A model generated the notes under the pieces. That model had not been told where the DNA came from. It saw only the letters and a list, made by a program, of their open reading frames with translations, and did no database searches. 64,000 bases of DNA from Liquidambar formosana (lineage: Eukaryota > Streptophyta > Magnoliopsida > Saxifragales > Altingiaceae): positions 31,407,478 to 31,471,477 of the forward strand of contig CM077833.1 of the NCBI GenBank assembly GCA_039720395.1, written 5' to 3'. Shown here one piece after another: positions 50,341 to 60,421 of this stretch (its first letter is position 1; every line of letters starts with the position of its first letter). The translations under genes and the position numbers were made by a program.

Positions 50341-50757
50341 TAGTAGAAGCACCGACAGAAAGAATGAAACCTACAAATCTACGATACAACTGTTTCCTTT
50401 TTAAAGTTGAAGGTGATAAAATTGTTTCTTTCATACCTAGGATGGGTGCGTCCAACATCCCCGTGAACGGATTCTGTTTCTCATAACTGTTCCCCTTTAT
50501 CTTTTTCCGTTTTACTTGTCGAAAAAACGGACCAAAAAAAAAAAAGAACTCTTCCATAAGATTAAAGGTTGTCAAACTGGGTCCACTAGTACAATGGAGC
50601 ATGATCTGATCGATAGTCTAGTTCTTGCCCACCCTTCCAAAACCATTGTTTGTTGGCTTATTTTATTTTATTTTATTATTTTATCTTTAGCTTCATTTTT
50701 TTTTTCTGTCAACTTGAATTGTATTTATCCAGATGTTACTTTTCACATATTATGCTT
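50341..50757 (-). pseudogene. PUS10 3'-end fragment (dead exon scrap)
   Basis: Matches 60950-61500, the 3' part of the PUS10-type gene. At 50437-50469 it keeps part of one exon, reading VHGDVGRTHPR on the minus strand with the CTAG/gtatg donor in place. The exon's upstream half, splice acceptor and intron have been removed by a deletion, so GAACGG joins ATTCTGTTTCTC. The last exon is also missing, since the sequence jumps from the 60018 equivalent to the 60930 equivalent. It cannot encode a protein and marks the right end of the duplicated block. Confidence 0.88.
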
Positions 50758-50763
50758 TAATGA

Positions 50764-51240
50764 ATCGAATTTTGACTTCCTTCCTGAAATTGTACAAATA
50801 TGGTTGTTTCAATAATTTTTTTATAAGTAACATAGACTTGTTGCAGAGAGAGCAACCTTGTTTGTGTCTATGAGCGTGGGGGAAAAACACAAATACGGAA
50901 TATTTATGAACAAGATTATTACAGTGTGGACAACCGCATTTAGGATTTTTGTGCAATTTTTCCAGAGAAAAAGAGAGGACAGGATAAGGTCATGGAGGTA
51001 GGCCTGCTTACTCAACAAGAAATTATTTTTATAACTACAAGAATAAAAAAAAAATTTAACAAGAGATGAAGACAAGACTGAAGTAACCAAGATGGGTCTA
51101 TGAGGCTGTTTATACTAAAATCCAGAATCCTAACGCGTGATTTTGATCCAACCATGAAGCGTTGTGTGCACTGTGCAAATATTTAGTTACTTATTTTCAT
51201 TTTGTATAATTCTCATTGTTTTTTTTTTTTTTGTTCCAAA
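50764..51240. promoter_or_regulatory. Substituted upstream region of copy C
   Basis: Sequence that in units A and B lies well over 1.5 kb upstream of the peptidase (21355-21850 and 39430-39920) is here within about 550 bp of the start codon. It ends in a T run at about 51220-51234, then AAACGTGAATAAATTCTC, which is inside the leader-coding part of A and B. It replaces the ancestral promoter. A small upstream ORF (ATG at 51154, stop at 51184) is present. Promoter activity is inferred, not shown. Confidence 0.5.
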
Positions 51241-51313
51241 CGTGAATAAATTCTCTACCACCAAACCTTGTCGCTTCAAGTCTTCGTCTCCTTCCCTCTC
51301 TTCCATCCCTACA

Positions 51314-54300
51314 ATGGCTTCTCTCTGTGCCCTAGACGAGCCCTTACAGTACCCAATTGCTCGCAGAGACGACTCTGTCGTTGATAACTATCACGGGGTT
51401 CTCGTTTCTGATCCGTATCGATGGTGATCCGGCTAAATGAATACTCATTGCTTCGTCTCTGTTTGTTTCGTAGGAAAATTTTTTTAATGAGGAAATTTTG
51501 GTTTATTATTTTAACATGATTCTTTTCGATTTTTGTGGTCAGGCTTGAAGATCCCGACGCAGAAGAAGTGGAAGAATTTGTACAGGCGCAGGTGAAACTG
51601 ACGGAATGGGTATTGAAAACGTGCGACACGAGGGAAAAGCTTCGCGAGAAAATCAAGACGCTGTTCGACCACCCGCGATACGATGCTCCGTTCAAGCGAG
51701 GGGATAAGTACTTTTACTCCCATAACACCGGCCTTCAGGCGCACAGTGTCCTTTACGTGCAGGTTTGTTGTGGGCTATGGTTGGATTACAATTTACCCGA
51801 AATGTATTGCTCTTTTTCTCTGACACTTTTCTTGCATTTCTGTTCAGGATAGTTTGGATGGAAAACCAGAGGTGTTGCTTGATCCAAATGAGCTTAGCGA
51901 GGATGGAACGCTTTCATTGAACATGATTGCCGTGAGTGAGGATGCCAAGTACTTGGCATATGGGCTTAGTTCGAGTGGCAGCGATTGGGTATCAATTAAA
52001 GTAATGCGGGTTGAGGATAAGAAGGTCGAGCCAGATACTCTGTCGTGGGTGAGTATTTAATATACATAGCCAGAAACAGACAGTTTTGTTTGGTACTCGA
52101 GTAAAAAATGACTAATGGCAGGAACTATTGATGGGTATGAGCTTACAATATGTTGCTATTTACTCTCTGCTTCAGGTTAAGTTTACGGGTATTAGTTGGA
52201 CCCATGACAGCAAAGGGTTTTTCTACAGCCGTTACCCGGCTCCCAAGTAAGTAATGATTTTGGTTATTGATTTCACTTTATAGTTCTGTATTCGGTTTGT
52301 TCACTGCGCCTCAATCAGATGAGTATGTTTGAAACCTGGAATGGAACATTTTGGATCTTTGTGTGTATAATTTCTGCCAGTCTTTGTCATATATTTTGAA
52401 GAATTTGGTGAGTATATGTTTCCTTAATTGGAAAAATCCAGACGAATAAGTTTGGAAAGTTATACTGAATAATTAAATTATTGGAAGAAGTCGACCTACC
52501 ACGTTTCATCTATAAATTCAGCAATATGGACTTGGGGTTAAAAAAATTAAGTAGGAATCACACGATGATTATGAATTATGATACATGGTATTGATGTTAC
52601 ATTGGTTTGTTCCATATGAATTTTCCTGTTCTATTATAATTTGAGTTTTCTTATTTTAAACATTGATGATGATGGTGGTTTCATTTTGTAGGGAGGGTGA
52701 AAATTTGGATGCTGGGACAGAGACCAATTCGAACCTTAACCATGAACTATACTATCATTTCTTGGGTACAGATCAATCTGAAGATATCTTATGCTGGAAA
52801 GATCCCGAGAACCCAAAGCACACGTTTGGTGCAAGTGTTACAGATGATGGGAAGGTAACGATCTTCACTTGCATGAATTTTTGTAGTTAGGAAGGAGAAT
52901 CAATAGTATGTTTGAGTGGCTCCATCTATCTCGATAGATATAAGAGTGGGGGTTTGAGCTTATGCTGTGAAATGAGACTAAAAAATAAGGAGCATGTGAC
53001 ATAATATCACTGCACCACATTTTTCCTTGCTTGGATACGTAGTTTAAATGGCCTTGTTGGTGATACTATTAAGATGATAGCTTGTCCCTTGTGATTTGTT
53101 CTATGTTCTAAATGGCTACTCTTCAGGGTGCTTGTTGACTTAGTGCCTTTTGGACATTGTTTATATGATCATTGGCAAACTATTCAAATTTATCCCGTTG
53201 TTATTTATTAGTAGTGTATTCTCACTTCTCTAGTTTGCCTCCCTTGGGGTTGTGTGTATGTAATTTATTATAATTCTTTTAAAGTGTCTCCGTTTTCCGG
53301 CAGATAGATAAGATGTAGGATGTCCGTTGCTAAAGGGACGGAAGTAGCTGACTCAGCATTTAGAATAGGGGCTTCTAGTGAGAGATCAACAAACATGTCG
53401 TTGTGCATCAAATGGTTTACTACATCATTTGATAAATCCGATTTGCAGCTATTCAATCTTACATGATCTGAGTCACTAATCTAATTTTTAGTTGCCAAAG
53501 CTATAACTGAGATTCTAGTTTTGATCTGATAAAATTATGAATTTGCCCTCACCTTCCTCTACCCCTCTTCATTATATTTGGTTAGATCTCTTTGTTGTCT
53601 ATAGGTCAGGGATCATGTCGAAAGGGTGATAATAGCCTTTAGACTGTAGAGGTTGAAGAAGGTTTAAATTTATCGAACTGATTGGTAACAAGTCGGTAGA
53701 TGTTTTGGTTATTGACTGGGGAAGCCATTGTCCATTGGTCAGTTGGATTAAAAGCAGAGTACCAACGAAGTAAGATTTGAAAATCCACCCAAATTGGTCA
53801 TTTTGTATAACTTTGATAGGTACTCTGTAATTTAGTGAACTAGGTGTTGACAGGGATCTGAGGAGCATAAAGATTCTAAAGATTAACAGCATAATATTGT
53901 CCAGCATAAAGATTCTAAAGCTGTTTAGTCACTTTTAAAAAAATTTGATGTGAAAGAAGATCGCTTCATTGGATGAATTATTTAGAATATACTCCCAAGT
54001 GAAGTTGAATTTTGAATGCAAGTATGTTGAGCGTAAAATACTAAAGTCAGCTTAATAAGTAAGGTCTCCACTTTTAGTGCAAGTATCTTCAAGTGAGGAT
54101 TAACAGCATCTATCCTCAGTTTTTTTACATGCAAATCCACTGCCACAATTTGAGTATATTGAACCATTGTACGTAAGGAGAGTAGTGCCTTAGTAGTTGA
54201 ATGCATGTGAACACAACAATTCCAGTCAAAGTAGGTTTCTTCTAGCAACCGATTTGCTGTCGTAATAACTTCACTACGGATGCACATTGTTCACATAAGA

Positions 54301-57300
54301 TTTTGAGTAAATGTTTTTACTGGTTATAAGTTTATAACAAGAAAAGTTGAATGGGTGGTGTTTATTGCTATAGTGCTTCTTATGAGCACATTGCATGTAA
54401 TTTTGATGTCATATAGTTTTTGTTTCCTTTGAGCTTCATGTTGAAGCATCTGATGCTATACATTTATGACTAACTGACTGAATGATGGAAATAGATACTA
54501 ATTTTATGTCCTTTATTTTATTTTATTACTTTTTTGGAAATTTCAATTAATGCATCTCTCTGTAAATGAAATCCATTGATGCATATTCATATGCATGCAT
54601 TGCCTAAGAGCCTTCAATCTATCTGGTTCATACAAAAAATGCAAATATTGTATGAAATTATGAAATAATTGACTCATTTTTTTTTTATATATCTTTGTGC
54701 AGTATGTCCTTCTGTATATTGGAGAGAATTGTGATCCAGTCAACAAAGTTTACTACTGTGACATGTCTGCACTCTCTGAAGGGCTTGAAGGTTTTAGGGA
54801 GAGGAAAGAAATGCTTCCATTTATTAAGCTTGTTGATACATTTGATGCATGCTATAAAGTCATTGCAAATGATGACACCTTATTTACCTTTTTAACTAAT
54901 AAGGATGCTCCAAAATATAAGTTAATCCGTGTGGATCTGAAGGAACCGAGTGCTTGGACTGATGTCCTTAAAGAAGCTGAAAAAGATGTGCTTGAATCAG
55001 CTTATGCTGTTAATGGTGACCAAATGATTGTGAGTTACTTGAGCGATGTGAAGTATGTTGTGCAGATTAGGGACTTGAAAACAGGATCCTTCCTTCATCT
55101 GTTACCCATTGACATTGGCTCAGTCCATGGAATTGCTGCACGGCGTGAAGATAATATGTTTTTCATTCACTTTAGTAGCTTCCTTACTCCTGGTATTATA
55201 TATCGGTGCAGCTTAGAAAAAGAGGTACCCGATATGAAGATATTCCGAGAAATTTCTGTTCCTGGATTTGATCGCTCAGAGTTCAATGTTGATCAGGTAA
55301 CTATTCTTACTCTGTTCACACTTTACTGGTACTGACACTTTGGTTTTGTTTGTATGTATTATACATTTTTATTCAAGCTGTGTGTTTGTGTGTGTTCTTA
55401 TTTTTATTTCTATAGCTTTGCTTTCGCTTTTGTTTTTGGACTGATGTCCTTCACTGGGCAACCCCCCAAGACCCCCCCTCAAAAAATAGGAAAAAATCAA
55501 AAGAAGGGGAAAAGGGAAAGAACCATGATTAAGGAATGTCCTGGATTTTTGTGTGATTTTCGTTTGGTTTTTATACTCTCTGGTTTTCTTAATTGAATGG
55601 TACAGACGCTGCATAACATTTGATGTCCTGTTGTATTATAATCGCACTTAAAAGTATTGATGTGGTGCACTGGTGCTTCATTTTTTTTTTTTCCTCGTTT
55701 TCCCTCTTGTTGTTTCAATATTTCTGGTTATTTATTTATTTATATTGATTCAAATTTGATGCTTGAAGTTCTCTTCCTCTCTGTATGTGGATGCCTGCTC
55801 ACGTGCGTCATTTACAAGTGTACCATTTTCATCTTCTTTGTTGATTGGGTTTTTCATTTCCAGGTTTTTGTGCCCAGTAAGGATGGTACGAAGATCCCTC
55901 TTTTCATAGTGGCCAGGAAGAATATTCTTTTGGATGGATCACACCCATGTTTGTTATATGGATATGGGGGATTTAACATTAATATCACACCTTCATTCAG
56001 CGTAAGTCGTATTGTACTCTCAAGGCACTTAGGCGCTGTTTTCTGCATAGCAAATATTCGTGGCGGCGGAGAGTATGGAGAGGAATGGCATAAAGCAGGT
56101 TCCCTTGCAAAAAAGCAGAATTGCTTTGATGATTTCATTTCTGCTGCTGAATACCTTGTTTCTGCTGGTTATACCCAGCCCAGGAAATTGTGTATTGAAG
56201 GCCACAGCAATGGTGGCCTTCTTATTGGGGCTTGCATTAATCAGGTTGCGGAGGGTTTATTTGCCTGATCACATTTTGGGTTCTTCTATTTATTGTGATT
56301 GTAACATTAATTTTCAATATTTGGTGTGATGTAGAGACCTGATCTTTTTGGTTGTGCTTTGGCTCATGTTGGAGTTATGGACATGCTGCGATTTCACAAG
56401 TTTACAATAGGTTAGTGACATTCTTGGTTCCACTAATTAGCATTATTTAGTATCATATGTTGATTCAGATTTGTTTTCTAGGCCATGCATGGACTTCTGA
56501 TTATGGTTGTTCAGAGAAGGAGGAAGAGTTCCATTGGCTAATCAAGTCAGTATGTATTTTTGATTTAAAATGATTCACAATATTTATCTGTACTGAATGG
56601 CAAAGCTTCAAATCTTCAACGAGTTAAAATTTTCTAAAGTATTATTGTTCTTGAAACTGGGTACTTTTTGAAACATTATATTGAATTTCAATATCCATTA
56701 AATGACTTTAAGGGCAGAGGTTCATCTTCGTATCACCCTCACTTAGTTTTTCCGAGGGCCCAATCTGGATGCAGAATTGGTTTCATGCATCAAAATTACA
56801 AGCACCTTTGGTTAATGAAACTACAGTGTTCTAAACTCTTTAAGTTCTCAGTGAACCTATTGCGCCCTAGTTCTCATTAATGGAGAAGTTGCAAACATAT
56901 TCTAGCATTATCAATTATGGAAAGTTTCTTGATTTGATGTAGCAAATACATCTAGTCTTACTGGAAGACCCTGTATTTCCATGGTAAATTATTTTCACAG
57001 ATTTTTTACTAGGCGGTTTGCTGAGAGTGTTCTGTTAAGATCTCATCACATTGGAAATCCTCGGGACTATTGGGATGTTGGAATAACAATTCTCCCATCC
57101 CCCATCTCTTCCTTTTTCAGGTACTCGCCGCTACATAATGTTAGGAGACCATGGGAACAGTATCCAGATCAGCTTTCCCAGTACCCGCCTACTATGCTGT
57201 TGACTGCTGATCATGATGATCGGGTTGTGCCATTGCACTCGTTGAAGTTATTGGCGGTGAGTTGTTAGCATGAATTTACTTTTGGTTATTATATGTAGCT

Positions 57301-58102
57301 TTTTGATATCTATGACATCACAAGTGCTTATGATATTTCTTGGTTGTTTTTTTAATTTTTTTTTTTTTAATTAATGGATTTTAACTTCATTATGTCTTGG
57401 ATGATTTCATGTTTATTCATTTGCAGTGCTGTTGTATAACTGCAACAGAAATAGGCTGTTCATCTTATGCAACAGACATTTGAACTCTCATGTTATAATT
57501 TTAATGTCAACTGACTACTTGTAAGTAACAAGTTGTAACAGTCAGTTGCATTGCCATTGGCACATCATCATCTTCATCTTTTCATATTAGGTTGTAAATC
57601 TGTAATAATTGGGTAAATCCACTTGCATCCATAAAAGGGCGCTGCTGAATCAGAATGCTCTTGAATTTAACATGGCACTACATGTTTAGCTCACAGGCTT
57701 GTTATTTATTTCTATATGCCATCTCTCTCTCACCCTCTTCTTCTTCTTTTTTTAAAAATAATAATAATAATTAGTTAATTTTAATTTTAAGATTTTTTAT
57801 TTATTGAGAAATGTGTTTCTGTTGTTCATTCTTTAGACCATGCAATATGTTTTGTGCACAAGCTTGGAGAAAAGCCCCCAGACCAACCCAATTATTGGTC
57901 GGATTGAATGTAAGGCTGGACATGGAGCTGGGCGCCCAACACAAAAAATGGTAACCATTTGATTACAGTTTCTTTTGAGAAGTTCCATACCATATTTGTG
58001 TTTGATGGGTATGAGCCTTTGGTTCCTGTATTGCAGATTGATGAAGCTGCTGATCGGTATAGCTTCATGGCTAAGATGCTGGGTGCGTCCTGGATTGAAT
58101 AG
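51314..58102 (+). CDS. Prolyl oligopeptidase, copy C (altered active-site motif)
   Basis: S9A peptidase paralogue. Exons: 51314-51423, 51543-51762, 51848-52048, 52176-52246, 52692-52854, 54703-55296, 55864-56244, 56335-56410, 56482-56545, 57121-57256, 57837-57950, 58037-58102; 2196 nt, 731 aa, no stop or frameshift. Translation must begin at MASLCALDE, because no in-frame ATG lies upstream and the leader of A and B is cut by a junction. Ser568, Asp659 and His701 remain, but the motif reads EGHSNGG instead of EGGSNGG (Gly567His), with Val to Ile just after. Other private changes include Ser59Trp, Phe96Ser, Gln104His, LHLLPID for LHQLPID and YRCSL for YQCNL. The intron 9 donor is GTCAGT rather than GTGAGT. 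Probably expressed in the cytosol if transcribed; activity is uncertain. Confidence 0.9.
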
Positions 58103-60421
58103 GGAATGTTGATCCAAGAACATTAAAGGATAAATTGGAAGGTCAGAAAATTTATGTGCCCACGTTGGGAATCCATTTTTCCATGATCAAGTTAATCCGA
58201 AGTCACATGCATCCTGGAGCTTGTCTCTATATCAAATCATTGAGATTCTCATGCATAGAGATTGCATAGTCCTCATTGTGGATCACATTTTCTTTAGAGT
58301 TACAAGCAGAAGAAAGAAATAATTTAAGGGTTGTCATATGTAAAAACGTTTTTAATATTAAATATGATAATGATTAATTCTATTACTTGCAAGTAATTAA
58401 TTTATTTGCACATTTCCAGCCAAATCAGAACAGATCCTAGTTCAACTTAAATTATTATTATGGTTTGAGTAGAAAATCCTGTTGCCATATTGTATAATGT
58501 CAAGGTTCTGCGAGATATGGTCCTGAGTAGAGGGGCTACATGTCCTCATTTCTTATTTGGCGGGGAAGAAGCCGCTTCTGCGTGCCAGTTTTCAAATTTT
58601 CTGGATTTTTTTAAACAGTCCAAATATTGCAACTCCTTCAAGTGATCTCTCAACCCAACTAATTTTAATTTTTTAAAGTTTTAGAAAAATATAAAAAGTT
58701 TTTATTCAAAATGACCGCTTGGTCCACTAGAAAACATCATTTTGAACAATTTTGTAGAAGAAAATTTTTCCAAAATCTATAGTTTGAAGGGGTATTTTGG
58801 CCAAAAATGATATAGGGACTATAAATGCCCAAAAAGTCTATTTAAATAATAGATTTTGGAAAAACTTTTTTATGCAAAGTTGTTTTACAGTGACCACTTT
58901 TCATAAAAACCTTTTATATTTTTCTTAAACCTTCAAAAAAATTAAAATTATTAGGGGTAAGGAGATTGGGATTGCAATATCCGGACCTTTTTTTAAAACT
59001 ATTATGGGCTGAGTTGAAAAGCCTGTAGTCAGCTTGTTTCGGCCTCATGTCCTGTAGCCCGCTGGGAAAGTCTTTGAGCCTGCAAAATTGGTTTCAAGTG
59101 ATGCCCAGGTGTTGTGTGTGCCTTTTTTTTTTTTTTTTTTGGGTGGTGCATTAAACCCCAGGTAATTAAGGATTGATCTCAAAATTATCATAAAAATAAT
59201 TTTCAGGCGTGACAACTATGGCGAGATAGGTGCTTTTACATATGCAAAGAGAGTTTGAAATCCTGGAAGGACACCCATCTTCATCTTCCTAACCCTATAG
59301 AATGAATCTGTGTCATGTTTCTTGTGGATTACCCCAATGGTAATAATAATAATATTAAATAAAGATGAGGAAGAGAAAAAAAGAAAGGGCTGTGTTTTGG
59401 CCTTGCCCTACCTAGTCAATATTTCAATCCTGGCCCACTGGTCGATAAGAACAACAAAACAAAATCAGAAATCTTCAAATAAGTACTCTGAAAAAACAAA
59501 AAAAAACAAAAACCTTCCAAAAACTCAAATGACGTGTTTAATGCAGCATCCGAACACATCCAGACATCCTAAAAATCCCTTTGTCCAGTTTTACTGTTGT
59601 TTCTTTTCCTCCTTTTTTTTTTGGGTAGAATTGGGGGCAAAGCCCACAAAACAAGACGAAAAAAGTTTGTTTCTTTTCCTCTTAATGTGCACACACAATG
59701 ACCTTATCAACATTCATCGATGACTTGCAAGGGCCTTTTGCGCAATTGTCCTGCAAATAAACCATAAAGAAATTTCTTGCACTATCAAATTTCATGTTGC
59801 TATATACCAACTGAAATGCGAGAGTAAGAAATGCAGATTTGAATTACAACCATGGGAAATTAATGTTAAAACTGAAATGCATATATGAATAACAACCAGG
59901 GAAAATCCAATCCAAACACTTGCTTCCAGAGGAAGGTAAAAATGATGAAACTGAGTCACAGCTAAGGATAGAAAAAGAAAACAGGCGGTATGAAGTACAA
60001 AATTTGGTGAAGCCACCAATCTCCCGAGGGAAACAGGGAACAAGGAAAATAAAAAGACTGGTCAGCTGACTATGAGGCAAGAAATTGAGGTAGTTACCCT
60101 TACCCTGCTTCAGACTTACATAGGGCGCAGATATTCTCCATTTCAATCAATTGAAGAAGTCACTCTGGTAGGAGATTCAAGTCCAGGAATCAGCCTCCCC
60201 AAAAATGGGAGTTAAGGCTGCCTAGCAATAGCGGGATTCTAGTTCACTGGGTAAGGCCTTTTACTCCGGTAGCAGAAACAACACAAGAGATTGGTTCGAT
60301 AACTTTGATATAATTTAAGCACATTATAGAAGCATAAGTACAGACAAGGTGAAAGGTTAACTTGAATTGTGGAAATTCACATCGAAGGCAAGCCAAGGCT
60401 ATATTGGAGTATTGGATTGCC
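58103..60421. other. Spacer between copy C and PUS10 (convergent 3' ends)
   Basis: Probable 3' UTR of copy C, foldback element (58658-58952), then spacer shared with unit B up to 60018. From 60019 to 60421 the sequence is unique in this window and should include the 3' UTR of the minus-strand PUS10 gene. Confidence 0.6.
58658..58952. repeat. Foldback (long hairpin) element after copy C
   Basis: Third copy of the hairpin. ACTAATTTTAATTTTTTAAA starts the left arm; TTAAACCTTCAAAAAAATTAAAATTATT closes the right. The arms are a little more diverged than those after copy A. Confidence 0.75.

Larger units (their letters stand above)
34898..50757. repeat. Segmental tandem duplication, unit B
   Basis: Starts at the A/B junction, where GTATTCGG from downstream of copy A meets AAAGACACGCTCC from the RopGEF upstream region. 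It then runs through the spacer, array, peptidase copy B and its 3' flank. Downstream of the gene it extends past the A breakpoint equivalent (49242) into sequence also found after copy C, and ends in a PUS10-derived scrap. 49240-50330 matches 58985-60018. Confidence 0.87.

Noticed and set aside
51164..51313. Hydrophobic, signal-peptide-like leader in frame with copy C (reads YLFSFCIILIVFFFFV)
   Set aside because: The frame opens with GTG, not ATG, and there is no in-frame ATG before MASL at 51314. The hydrophobic run is partly a translated T homopolymer at the breakpoint.
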